Positions 37,778-46,160 of a stretch of 64,000 bases of DNA are shown here, piece by piece. The stretch spans positions 1 through 64,000 of the forward strand of contig JAUCQB010000254.1 in assembly GCA_030372985.1 (NCBI GenBank), in the 5' to 3' direction. Position numbers and translations under genes: made by a program. The first letter of the stretch is position 1, and each line of letters starts with the position of its first letter. The notes beneath the pieces are model-generated. The model made no database searches. It was given only the letters and a program-made list of their open reading frames with translations, and was not told where the DNA came from. This DNA is from Phycisphaerae bacterium (GTDB taxonomy: Bacteria; Planctomycetota; Phycisphaerae; UBA1845; PWPN01).

Positions 37778-40447
37778 ATGGCATCATCACCGGGCCGATG
37801 GGCCTACCAGGAGGGCCGGCTGGACAATGGTCTGCGGGTCCTGACGCTCGAGGATCATCGTTCACCGCTGATCAGCGTCCAGGTCTGGTTCCATGTGGGC
37901 AGCAAGGACGAGGACCCGCAACGGCAGGGTTTCGCCCACATGTTCGAGCACATGATGTTCCGCGGCACCGACCGTATCGGGCCGCAGGATCATTTCCGCT
38001 ATCTCAACCGCTTCGGCGCCCGGGTCAACGGGTACACCAGCTTCGATGAGACGGTGTACTGGGAGGTGCTGCCGGCGTCACAGTTGGACCTCGCCCTGTG
38101 GCTGGAGGCCGAGCGCATGGGCCGGCTGAAAATCAACGAGGAGTATTTCGCCGCCGAACGGAACGTGGTGAAGGAAGAGCGTCGGATGCGCTACCTCAAC
38201 CGCCCATACGGCCGATTGTATGAAACGCTTTTCGACGCAGCCTTCAAGGTGCACCCCTACCGCTGGACGCCGATCGGCAACATTCCTCATCTCAACGCCG
38301 CGACCGCTGAGGAGCTTCGGGCGTTCTTTGAGAAGTTCTATGTGCCCAACAACGCCACGCTGGTCGTCGTCGGCGATGTCCGCCATGACGACGTCATATC
38401 CAAGGCCAGACAGTTCTTCGGCAGCATTCCGAGACGGCCGGACCCGCCGCGGGTCAGCGTCGTCGAGCCTCCGGTCACCGAGGCGCGCCGGGTTGAGATT
38501 GCCGACCGCGCCCCCTCGCCCCGCGTGGTGATTTCCTATCATGCGCCGGGGGCCCGCGACCCCGACAGTCTGGCCCTCGAGATCCTGTCGAAGATCCTCT
38601 CGTCGGGCCAGAGCAGCCGCTTGTATCGGCAGCTTGTCCAGGGCAAGGAGATCGCCGTCAGCGTGTTTGGATCGGCGTACACGCTGGAGCAGGCAGGCCT
38701 GTTCACGCTCTCGGCGATACTCAAGCCGGAGGTGTCGATCGAGGTCGGCGAAGAGTCACTCCTGGAAGAGATTCGGGGCCTGCTGGAGAAGGGAATTGAC
38801 CCGGCCGAATTGGAGAAAGCCCGCAACCAGACCCTGGCCGAGTATGTGCAGCGGGGCGAGACCGTGCAGGGCCGGGCCGATCTGCTGGGCTACGCGGCGG
38901 TGATCCTGGGCGACCCGGACCGGGCCAACACCGATCTCGAGCGGACGCGGGCCCTGACCGCCGAGCAGGTCATGGCGGTGGCCCGGAGAGTGTTCGGCGA
39001 ACAGGGCCGGGTGACAGTCGTGATTCGACCGGATCCGAACCCGCCGGTGGACGACGAAGCCGATACCAAGTCGCCCGTCGAGAAACCCATTCCGGACTTG
39101 CCGCCGCCACCTGAGATGCCCCAGGGCAAGTCGCCGCAGCCGGTCAAGCTGGCGTCGCCGGTCGTCAAGAGGCTCGATAACGGTCTGCAGGTGGCCGTGT
39201 TTGCCGATCATTCCTCGCTGGCGGTAACAATGGGGCTCAATATGCTCGTCGGGGCCGCAAGCGACCCGCCGGAAGCGGCCGGCCTGGCCTATGTCACCGC
39301 GAACACCCTGCGTCGCGGGACGGCCCGACACAGCGGCGACGAGCTTGCCGAGATCATCGATTCGCACGGCATGGCACTGAGCGAATCCGTCGACCACCAT
39401 GAGAGCCGCATGCAGATGTGGACGCTATCGGAGCACGTCGATCTGGCCTGCCGGACGCTCGCTGAGGTCGTGCGGGAGCCGTCATTCCCGCGGCGGGAGG
39501 TTGACAACTTCGTCGCGCGGGCCGTCGCCCGGGAGAAAATCGAAGACCAGAACCCCGCCACGATTGCTGCTCGGGCTATCGACGGGGCACTCTTCGGCGA
39601 CAACCCGCTCGCCCGGCCGGAAGGCGGGACATCGACATCACTGAAGGGAATCACGCGCGATCAGGTCGCAGCGTTTCACCAGGAGTTCTTTGCCCCGAAT
39701 GTCGCGACACTGGTTTTCGCGGGGGACATCACCGCTGAGCGGGCGGTCGCGCTGGCGGAGGAGTGCTTCGGGAACTGGCGCGGGCAGGCGAGCTTGAGGA
39801 CGCCGCCGGCGCCGCCACCGCGGGGCGGGTTGAAGGTGCTGCTGGTGAATCGACCGTCGGCTTCGCAGAGCGAGATTCGAATCGGCCAGGTCGTACCGGT
39901 GTCGCGGCGTGATCCGGACTACGCCGCCGTGCGACTGCTGAGCATGGTTTTTGGTGAGTCGTTCAGCGCCCGGATCGGGCGCGTGCTGCGCATCGAGAAA
40001 GGCCTGACGTACGGGGCACGCGGGTATTATGACGTCGAGGGAAACGCGGCGGCGTTTCGCATCAGCACTTTCACGCGGACGGAGAAAACCGCCGAGGCTA
40101 TCGAAGCGGCGCTCGCCGAGGTGAACAAGCTCGTCACCGGCGATGTCAGTCCGGAGGAGCTGGCCTTGGCCCGAGACCAGTTGATCGGCGGTTTCCAGGT
40201 CGGCCTGGAGACCGCGTGGCAGATCGCTGGCAGATGGTGGGACCTGAAGGTCTGGGGCCTGCCGGAGGGCTGGTATGACGGGTACCAGGCGGCGATCGTG
40301 GGCGTGAACGACCCCGCGGCCCTGCGGCAGGCGGCGGCGCGAACGATCGACCCCCAGAAGTTGACCATCGTGGTTGTCGGCAACGGAGAGGGCGTCCGCG
40401 AGGACCTGTCGCGCATCGGGCCGGTAGAGTCGGCCCCGGCTCCCTGA
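37778..40447 (+). CDS. Double-domain M16 (pitrilysin-like) metallopeptidase
   Basis: An 889-residue protein made of two M16 halves. The first half holds the inverted zinc motif HxxEH in FAHMFEHMMF, with the third ligand Glu in the NVVKEERRMR segment; the second half (starting PVVKRLDNGLQVAVF) lacks HxxEH, as in the inactive partner subunits. M16 proteins degrade peptides or processing signals. ATG 37778 has an AGGAAG ribosome site 7 bases upstream. An in-frame ATG at 37715 would add a signal-like segment (TIAYLTATFPLFAGSLTMA), leaving open whether it is cytoplasmic or periplasmic. Confidence 0.93.
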   Translation: MASSPGRWAYQEGRLDNGLRVLTLEDHRSPLISVQVWFHVGSKDEDPQRQGFAHMFEHMMFRGTDRIGPQDHFRYLNRFGARVNGYTSFDETVYWEVLPASQLDLALWLEAERMGRLKINEEYFAAERNVVKEERRMRYLNRPYGRLYETLFDAAFKVHPYRWTPIGNIPHLNAATAEELRAFFEKFYVPNNATLVVVGDVRHDDVISKARQFFGSIPRRPDPPRVSVVEPPVTEARRVEIADRAPSPRVVISYHAPGARDPDSLALEILSKILSSGQSSRLYRQLVQGKEIAVSVFGSAYTLEQAGLFTLSAILKPEVSIEVGEESLLEEIRGLLEKGIDPAELEKARNQTLAEYVQRGETVQGRADLLGYAAVILGDPDRANTDLERTRALTAEQVMAVARRVFGEQGRVTVVIRPDPNPPVDDEADTKSPVEKPIPDLPPPPEMPQGKSPQPVKLASPVVKRLDNGLQVAVFADHSSLAVTMGLNMLVGAASDPPEAAGLAYVTANTLRRGTARHSGDELAEIIDSHGMALSESVDHHESRMQMWTLSEHVDLACRTLAEVVREPSFPRREVDNFVARAVAREKIEDQNPATIAARAIDGALFGDNPLARPEGGTSTSLKGITRDQVAAFHQEFFAPNVATLVFAGDITAERAVALAEECFGNWRGQASLRTPPAPPPRGGLKVLLVNRPSASQSEIRIGQVVPVSRRDPDYAAVRLLSMVFGESFSARIGRVLRIEKGLTYGARGYYDVEGNAAAFRISTFTRTEKTAEAIEAALAEVNKLVTGDVSPEELALARDQLIGGFQVGLETAWQIAGRWWDLKVWGLPEGWYDGYQAAIVGVNDPAALRQAAARTIDPQKLTIVVVGNGEGVREDLSRIGPVESAPAP

Positions 40448-40490
40448 GTTGCGGGCCAGCCCGGGCCCGTGATAGGGTGGAGGTCTCGTC

Positions 40491-40889
40491 GTGAACGAAC
40501 AGCAAGCGGGCGGGCGAACGAGGGGCGGCGCCGTTTTCGGCATGCTGTTTGGCGTCAACGTCGTGGCGCTGGTGTTGTTAGGTGTCGTGCTGCTGGTGCT
40601 GCTTCCGAAAATGGCCGCGGTCTACGCCGATTTCGGGACGCGATTGCCCGCCGTGACGGCCACGATGGTGCAGGTGTCGCAGGCGCCGGCCGCCGTTGTG
40701 ATGGGGCTTGGTCTCCTGCTTGCGGGGCAAATGGCGCTGGCCCGGCTTGCTGGCCGCGGTCGCCACCTCGTACTGTTCGCAGGCACACTGCTGGAAGTCG
40801 CCCTGATCGTTGTCGTCGCCTTCGCCGTGTTTCTTCCGTACGTGGAGTTGATCAACAGCATTTCGGGCTCGAACGCCTCGGGCGGGTGA
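40491..40889 (+). CDS. Small membrane protein of unknown function
   Basis: A 132-residue protein starting at GTG 40491 behind a GGAGG site. It has three hydrophobic helices (AVFGMLFGVNVVALVLLGVVLLVLL, AAVVMGLGLLLAGQMALARL and LVLFAGTLLEVALIVVVAFAVFL shown in part). The text resembles the single-helix segments of GspF/PilC secretion proteins (LPKMAAVYADFGTRLPAVTATM), but it is far too short to be one. It lies 43 bases after the M16 gene and before an SDR gene; no function is assigned. Confidence 0.7.
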   Translation: MNEQQAGGRTRGGAVFGMLFGVNVVALVLLGVVLLVLLPKMAAVYADFGTRLPAVTATMVQVSQAPAAVVMGLGLLLAGQMALARLAGRGRHLVLFAGTLLEVALIVVVAFAVFLPYVELINSISGSNASGG

Positions 40890-40942
40890 ACACCTCGCGC
40901 GGGCCGTAGTGCCCGATGACTCATAAAGCAAGGAGTTGAATC

Positions 40943-41839
40943 ATGCGAGTGGCCGTGACCGGCGCCACCGGCTTCCTCGGTCGCTACATCGTGAATCATC
41001 TGCTCGAAAGCGGGCATCGTTGTCGCTGCTGGTCTCGGCCGGACAGCGATCGCGGCGGGTTGATTGAATCAGGCGGCCCGAAGATGGAGTGGCTGCCGGG
41101 CGAGCTGGGCGACCCCAAGGCCGCACAGTTGCTGGTTGAGAATGTCGATGCGGTCGTGCATTCGGCGCTGCAGCACGGCGGCGGGCGGTTCCGGGCCACT
41201 GGCGACGATCTCATGAGCTTTGTTGAGGCGAACGTGCTGGGCACGCTACGGCTGATCCAGGCGGCGCGCCGAGCGAACGTCAGGCGGTTCATCTTCATCT
41301 CGACCTGTGCCGTCCACGACGTCATCCTGCAGGATCGGCCGCTCGATGAGACTCATCCCCTCTGGCCGAAGAGCCATTATGGGGCACACAAGGCGGCGAT
41401 CGAGAAGTTCGTTCACAGCTTTGGCTTGGGAGAGGGATACGACATCTGCGCGTTGCGGCCGACGGGCATCTACGGCCTGGCCCGTCCGGTGTCGAGCAGC
41501 AAGTGGTATGGTCTGGTTCACGCGGTGAAGGCCGGCCGACCGGTCGAGAGCTCCGCCGGGGGCAAGGAGGTGCACGCTGCCGACGTTGCCAAAGCTGTGG
41601 GCATTCTCCTGACCGCCTCGGGCATCGCCGGCCAGGCCTACAACTGCTACGACATGTACATTTCCGACGAAATGGTCGCCCGAACTGCGGCCTGCCTGAC
41701 GGGCAGCGACAGCCGCATCTCCAACCTCAACACCGGCCCGAAAAACCAGATCGACACGGGCAAACTGCGAGCCCTGGGCATGACTTTCGGCGGCCAGGAG
41801 CTGCTTGAACAGACGGTCAGGGATCTGCTCGCTGGCTGA
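40943..41839 (+). CDS. NAD(P)-dependent epimerase/dehydratase (extended SDR)
   Basis: A 298-residue Rossmann-fold enzyme. The nucleotide loop is VAVTGATGFLGRYIV, the active-site Ser/Thr is FISTCAVHDV and the catalytic Tyr-Lys is YGAHKAAIEKFV. RPTGIYGLA and EVHAADVAKAVGILL are typical of extended SDRs acting on nucleotide sugars or lipid intermediates. ATG 40943 has AAGGAG 7 bases upstream. The substrate cannot be told. The gene is isolated, between a small membrane protein and a MarR regulator. Confidence 0.92.
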   Translation: MRVAVTGATGFLGRYIVNHLLESGHRCRCWSRPDSDRGGLIESGGPKMEWLPGELGDPKAAQLLVENVDAVVHSALQHGGGRFRATGDDLMSFVEANVLGTLRLIQAARRANVRRFIFISTCAVHDVILQDRPLDETHPLWPKSHYGAHKAAIEKFVHSFGLGEGYDICALRPTGIYGLARPVSSSKWYGLVHAVKAGRPVESSAGGKEVHAADVAKAVGILLTASGIAGQAYNCYDMYISDEMVARTAACLTGSDSRISNLNTGPKNQIDTGKLRALGMTFGGQELLEQTVRDLLAG

Positions 41840-41980
41840 CTGAACTGCTTTTCTGTTGCCAGGGGACATTTCACGTGATAGAATTATTTGTGCGATGAAA
41901 GGGCTTTCGCGTCCGGCCTCGGTGGCGCCGCTGGCGTGTGGACCGGCATCCCAACATTTCGGTCCTTGAAGGGAACAGAT

Positions 41981-42451
41981 ATGCCTAGTTTTGAGCAAGC
42001 CCAGCAACTACAAGAGTTTGCGCAAGAGCTGTTCGAGATGTCCAAGGACATCTGGGCAACGCAGAACAGATCAAAGACCAAAGACCAGACGGAGTTGACA
42101 GAGACGGAGTTTCTCACCCTTGATCTGCTGACCAACAACCAGCCGCAGACCGTGGGGGATCTGCAGAAGCAGATTGGCGTGCTTCCTGCCCAGATGTCGC
42201 GGGTGATCCGTTCCCTGGAGAACAAGGGTGAAGGCCCGCTGATCGGTTGCCAGATCAACCAGCAGGACAAGCGGAAAGTGGATGTGGAGCTGACCGAAGC
42301 CGGCCGCCGGGCCTGCCAGGCCTACCGGCAGTTCAAGCTCGGCAGCATCCGGCAGCTACTCATGGGGTTGAGTGAGCAAGACCGCTCAGAGCTGATACGG
42401 ATCACGCGACTGGTCCGCGAGAAAGCTCATAAAAACCTTGAAGATAAGTAG
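41981..42451 (+). CDS. MarR-family transcriptional regulator
   Basis: A 156-residue winged-helix protein. DNA-binding text is ELTETEFLTLDLLTNNQPQTVGDLQKQIG and LPAQMSRVIRSLENKGEG in part, followed by the wing DKRKVDVELTEAGRRACQAY and a helical dimerisation end. ATG 41981 follows AGGGA; the earlier frame opening is not supported. MarR proteins respond to small aromatic or oxidising ligands. The neighbour genes do not suggest a target. Confidence 0.88.
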   Translation: MPSFEQAQQLQEFAQELFEMSKDIWATQNRSKTKDQTELTETEFLTLDLLTNNQPQTVGDLQKQIGVLPAQMSRVIRSLENKGEGPLIGCQINQQDKRKVDVELTEAGRRACQAYRQFKLGSIRQLLMGLSEQDRSELIRITRLVREKAHKNLEDK

Positions 42452-42622
42452 TTATGCACATCCTCACCTCCCCCCGGGGGGCGGCTTTTCACAAATTACT
42501 ACGGTCCGGCAAACTTTTTCGGGGTGAGCACTGTCTAACTGACTGAACGGACGGTCAGAGAGGGATGGGACGCAGCCGGCAAGATGGCCGGCCCGAAACC
42601 CGGTAGCCAAGGAGGTTCTGCC

Positions 42623-42946
42623 ATGCCAGCCAGAAAGAACTCGATGTTGCTGATCGCGGCGATGCTCGCGACTCTGGCCCTCGGGGCGATGGCTCAGCGG
42701 GCCAATGCTCAGGTCTATTACTACGCTCCGGCGCCAGTCTATGTGGCGCCCGCACCAGTGGTCTACACTGCCCCGGTATACGCGGCCCCAGTGGTCTACA
42801 GCGCTCCGGTGTACTACTCGTACCCGGCCTACTGCTATCGTCCGTCGGGGTTTGGTTTCTCCTTTGGGTACTACGGTGGGCATCGTTACTACGGCCACCA
42901 CGGTCGTGGCTTCGGCTTCAGTTTCGGATATCGCGGCTGTCACTGA
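42623..42946 (+). CDS. Secreted Tyr/Ala/Pro-rich small protein
   Basis: A 107-residue protein with a signal peptide (SMLLIAAMLATLALGAMAQRANA) and a mature part of APVYVAP/APVVYSAP repeats, then FGFSFGYYGGHRYYGHHGRGFGFSFGYRGCH in which FGFSFGY occurs twice. AAGGAGG 7 bases upstream fixes ATG 42623. Low-complexity exported proteins of this type are common in Planctomycetota and may coat the cell surface; the function is unknown. It is followed by two strong terminators, so it is likely a highly expressed single gene. Confidence 0.75.
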   Translation: MPARKNSMLLIAAMLATLALGAMAQRANAQVYYYAPAPVYVAPAPVVYTAPVYAAPVVYSAPVYYSYPAYCYRPSGFGFSFGYYGGHRYYGHHGRGFGFSFGYRGCH

Positions 42947-43009
42947 GCGGTGCAGCGGTAGAGAGAGACAACTTTAGGGGTTTAACGTAGGCGGTGGAGT
43001 CTACGCGGC

Positions 43010-43045
43010 ACCAGGCCGGGTGTGTTGCTCGGCCTGGTATTTTTT
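43010..43045 (+). terminator. Rho-independent terminator 1 after the secreted protein gene
   Basis: ACCAGGCCG (43010-43018) pairs perfectly with CGGCCTGGT (43030-43038) around an 11-base loop, followed by ATTTTTT. It lies 64 bases after the stop of the gene ending at 42946. Confidence 0.9.
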
Positions 43046-43082
43046 GCGCCGCAAGAAAAGAAGAGGGACGCCGCTGCTTGTC

Positions 43083-43110
43083 CCTCGCCAACCGGCGAGG
43101 TTCTCTTTTT
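43083..43110 (+). terminator. Rho-independent terminator 2
   Basis: CCTCGCC-AACC-GGCGAGG is a perfect 7-bp stem with a 4-base loop followed by TTCTCTTTTT. It is in tandem with the terminator at 43010-43045. Confidence 0.85.
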
Positions 43111-43176
43111 GTGGTCTGTTTACTTCTCGGTCGGGCCGCCCTCTGGCGGCATCTCGACCCGCCGCCTCCGCTCGGC

Positions 43177-43182
43177 TATAAT
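43177..43182 (+). promoter_or_regulatory. -10 element next to a start codon (leaderless gene)
   Basis: TATAAT at 43177-43182 is followed by only 6 bases before ATG 43189, so transcription would start at the ATG. A poor -35 (TCGACC, 43153-43158) is 18 bases upstream. There is no ribosome site. Confidence 0.5.
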
Positions 43183-43188
43183 GCTGGT

Positions 43189-43425
43189 ATGAGCGTACAG
43201 GATACCATCCGCGAGATGCTCCGCCGTGAACCTTTTGAGTCTTTCCGGCTGGTCACGTCCAGTGGAGAGTCCTCCGTGGTCCACAGCCCCGACCTTCTGG
43301 CCTTGCTCAAGTCGGAGGTGTTCATCGCTCAGCCCAATTCGGACAAACGCACCTTCATCCCCCTGCTCCACGTGACTGCCGTTGAGACCATGCACAACGG
43401 ACGCAGCCGTTCGCGCCGAAAGTAG
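43189..43425 (+). CDS. Small conserved-type hypothetical protein, likely leaderless
   Basis: A 78-residue soluble protein: MSVQDTIREMLRREPFESF, then RLVTSSGESSVVHSPDLLALLKSEVF and a basic tail NGRSRSRRK. Its pattern (short helix with REPF, then strand-turn-strand with PD, then a hydrophobic strand) resembles a small uncharacterised family common in Planctomycetota. The start ATG 43189 directly follows a consensus -10 element and lacks a ribosome site, so leaderless translation is likely. The frame's longer form (from 42994) would read through two terminators and is rejected. Confidence 0.7.
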   Translation: MSVQDTIREMLRREPFESFRLVTSSGESSVVHSPDLLALLKSEVFIAQPNSDKRTFIPLLHVTAVETMHNGRSRSRRK

Positions 43426-43691
43426 CAGGAACTCGCGGCAGAAGAAGTGGAAGGTGGATACGCTGACTATGCGGAAGGGGGGTCCTGGACTGGTTCCGCG
43501 CAGGCCGCGTGTTCCGTGGTTTGATGAAAACGAGGCCAGCACGGGAGGGGTCTTCGTTTTTCCGACGAAGCAGAGGTCCAATTTCGTCAGCGCCTGATCG
43601 TGGGCATGGAGCAGGTGGAAGAATAGCCGCTTTCAGCACAGCGCCCGCAGATGAGGACGGCGTGCAGAGCACGCCCTACCGAGGAGAACCG

Positions 43692-44969
43692 ATGAGGCGA
43701 CGCGAATTGTTGAAACGATCGTTAGGTTCGGCGCTGGCCGGCGGTGGAATGGCGGGTTGGCTGTCGGCTCGACAGGCAAGGGCGGAGGCGGCGACTGCAC
43801 CGGCGAGCGGGCCGGCGTTTCCAGAGGCGAGGGCGGTCACCCGCGGGCCGAAGAACCACTTCTTCGGCTACTACGACAAGAGCCCGTGGGACGCGACCGG
43901 CCGATACCTGCTGGCGATGGAGATTGACTTCATCGGCCGCGATCCGCAGAAGGGCGAGTCGCTGACCGTCGGCATGGTCGATCTGCGGCAGGACAACCGC
44001 TTCATCCCGCTCGACACCACGCAGGCCTGGGGCTGGCAGCAGGGCACGATGCTGCAGTGGCTGGGTTCGGCCCCGGACCGCGAGGTGATCTACAACAGCG
44101 TCGACGGCGATCGCTACGTTTCGATCATCCGCGACGTGCACAGCGGCAAGACGCGCACGCTGCCGCGGCCGGTGTACGACGTCAGCCTGGACGGCCGTCA
44201 GGCGGTGACGCTTGATTTCGAGCGGGTCAACCGGCTGCGGCCCGGCTACGGGTACGTCGCGCTGCCTGAACGGACCGAGCATGACGCAGCCCCCAAAGAC
44301 GCGGGCATCTACTGGATGGACTTGGCCACCGGCCGTAATAAGCAGATTCTCGGGCTCGACTGGGCGGCAAATAACGAGGCGCTCCCTGAGTTCGCCGGTG
44401 CCCACCACTGGTTCAACCACCTGAAGCTCAACCCGTCGGGCACGCGGCTACTGTTCCTGCACCGCTGGCGGCCGGTGTCGACCATGCGGTTCAGCACCCG
44501 GATGTACACCGCCCGCACCGACGGCAGCGACGTGCGGTTCTTGTCGCGGAGCACCCTGTTCTCGCATTTCGACTGGCGCGACGACGAGACGATCCTGGCC
44601 TGGACCAGCACCAAGGAGCAGGGGAACCACTTCTACCTGATCGACGACCGCACGGGTCGACACGAGGTCTTCGCCGGCGGCGTGCTGACGCGGGACGGCC
44701 ACTGCTCCTATTCGCCCGACCGCAAATGGGTGCTCGTTGACACCTATCCTGACAAAGAGCGTCGGCAGCACCTGATGCTCTATCGGCCCGCGGACAACCG
44801 GCTGATCGAAATCGGCGCTTACCCGGCCAATCCCGCGCTGTCCGGGGCGTCCCGCTGCGACCTGCACCCGCGCTGGAACCGGGACGGGACGCAGGTCTGC
44901 TTCGACGGCAGCCACGAACCGACACGCCAGATGTATGTGGTCGACGTGGGACACGTCACGCAGGCGTGA
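43692..44969 (+). CDS. Tat-exported beta-propeller protein
   Basis: A 425-residue protein with a twin-arginine-like signal (MRRRELLKRSLGSALAGGG) and a propeller of repeated WD40/TolB-like blades ending near polar turn motifs, such as DKSPWDATGRYLLAM, DVHSGKTRTLPRPVYDVSLD, HHWFNHLKLNPSGTRLLFLH, TRMYTARTDGSDVRFLS and HPRWNRDGTQVCFDGSHE. These match periplasmic oligogalacturonate-lyase-like or TolB-like propellers; no catalytic site is assigned. GAGGAG precedes ATG 43692. A REP-like hairpin (GGCGTGC-AGA-GCACGCC, 43659-43675) lies in its leader. Confidence 0.8.
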   Translation: MRRRELLKRSLGSALAGGGMAGWLSARQARAEAATAPASGPAFPEARAVTRGPKNHFFGYYDKSPWDATGRYLLAMEIDFIGRDPQKGESLTVGMVDLRQDNRFIPLDTTQAWGWQQGTMLQWLGSAPDREVIYNSVDGDRYVSIIRDVHSGKTRTLPRPVYDVSLDGRQAVTLDFERVNRLRPGYGYVALPERTEHDAAPKDAGIYWMDLATGRNKQILGLDWAANNEALPEFAGAHHWFNHLKLNPSGTRLLFLHRWRPVSTMRFSTRMYTARTDGSDVRFLSRSTLFSHFDWRDDETILAWTSTKEQGNHFYLIDDRTGRHEVFAGGVLTRDGHCSYSPDRKWVLVDTYPDKERRQHLMLYRPADNRLIEIGAYPANPALSGASRCDLHPRWNRDGTQVCFDGSHEPTRQMYVVDVGHVTQA

Positions 44970-45062
44970 GTGTGGTGGCCAAGGGCGGGCTCTGGTCGCT
45001 TTCGGAGGTTCCCTCTCATCATGAGGCCGGCAGGAGGAACACGCTACTTGGGTAAGGCGTCC

Positions 45063-46130
45063 ATGCGAAACCTGTCGTGGCCCACGCGTGCTGTTCTGGT
45101 CGCTGGAGGGGTGATCATGCTGGCCTGGCCGGCGATTTTCCCGGATCTGTTCACCAGCGCCGATTTCCTCGTTCCCTTGAGCCACGCCGCTGTTCTGCTC
45201 TGCTGCATCCTGGCGATTCTCGGCGGCTGGTGCCGCTTCAGGGAAAGGTTGTCGAAGCCCGTGCGAATCGTCCTGATCGTCGGGCTCGGAGCTCTTACGA
45301 TATGGTTGTGGGTGAATTCGGTCCTGATGCGGACGGACGATTTCCTCGTTAACTCCGGGGGCGATCTTCTCGTTTCCACCAGCTACCTCACCGTCTGCTT
45401 CTCTTGTTCTCTGGCCGTCCTGGGTCTCGGGTGCCGACTTGGGCTGCCGCTGGCAAGCTGCCGCCGCAGAATCCGCGGCGCCACTGCTGCGTTGTTTCTG
45501 GCACTTGCGATCCAGATCCTGGGGATCGGAACGATCCTGGAATTCAGCCCTCTCACCGGGTTGGGTTTCATCGCACCTCCCTACGCTCACGAGACCCGTC
45601 CCCGCTTTGGTGCCTGGTTTTTCGGCAACAGCGAGAGTCTGCCGGCCCTGACGTACCGCTTCGAGTTCAGTGAGTTTCAAATCACATACCTCTTCTTCGA
45701 GGTGCCGGGCCGTCCAGATGAATGGCTGGGCTGGTATCTGTACTTCGTCCCTCACAGGGAGGAATGGCCAATCCAGACCCTGTGGGATTCGCCGACGAGC
45801 GAAGAACACCTACCGCGGGACAGCACCGTGTTGTTGTATTGGCTGAGCGCAGCGTCGAGGTACGGCCAGCCGGGCGAGCGCTACATCCAGGTCGCGGTTC
45901 ACTTCACGATTCCCGGAATTTTGCTGTCCATCTATCCGTTGCTCGTGTTTCGCCAATGGCTGCGGCAGTACCGCCGAAATCAGCGTCACAAGAAAGGCCT
46001 TTGCGTCACTTGCGGCTACAACCTGACCGGAAACATCAGCGGCTTGTGCCCCGAGTGCGGATCGCCGATTGAACGGGCCGGCTCACCCGCATCTTCTGCC
46101 GAAAGACCTTCAGCCACTGCACCGAGTTGA
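45063..46130 (+). CDS. Membrane protein with C-terminal zinc ribbon, function unknown
   Basis: A 355-residue protein with four N-terminal membrane helices (AVLVAGGVIMLAWPAIF, AAVLLCCILAILGGW, IVLIVGLGALTIWLWV and SLAVLGLGCRLGLPLA), an extracytoplasmic domain, another helix (FTIPGILLSIYPLLVF) and the C-terminal zinc ribbon CVTCGYNLTGNISGLCPECG. This ribbon is a Planctomycetota-style motif, also found near the N-terminus of the 4640-5650 protein. ATG 45063 is taken (AAGG upstream), with 45021 as an alternative. Function is unknown; it lies after the Tat propeller gene and converges with the radical SAM gene. Confidence 0.7.
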   Translation: MRNLSWPTRAVLVAGGVIMLAWPAIFPDLFTSADFLVPLSHAAVLLCCILAILGGWCRFRERLSKPVRIVLIVGLGALTIWLWVNSVLMRTDDFLVNSGGDLLVSTSYLTVCFSCSLAVLGLGCRLGLPLASCRRRIRGATAALFLALAIQILGIGTILEFSPLTGLGFIAPPYAHETRPRFGAWFFGNSESLPALTYRFEFSEFQITYLFFEVPGRPDEWLGWYLYFVPHREEWPIQTLWDSPTSEEHLPRDSTVLLYWLSAASRYGQPGERYIQVAVHFTIPGILLSIYPLLVFRQWLRQYRRNQRHKKGLCVTCGYNLTGNISGLCPECGSPIERAGSPASSAERPSATAPS

Positions 46131-46160
46131 CCATCGTGCGCCGCTCGACCATCTCGGCGA

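Noticed and set aside
41867-41882. Third parS-like site (CATTTCACGTGATAGA)
   Set aside because: Only 12 of 16 positions match and the outer bases do not pair; not counted.
42470-42482. CCCCCCGGGGGG palindrome after the MarR gene
   Set aside because: The self-complementary tract has no loop, so it cannot form a proper hairpin terminator.
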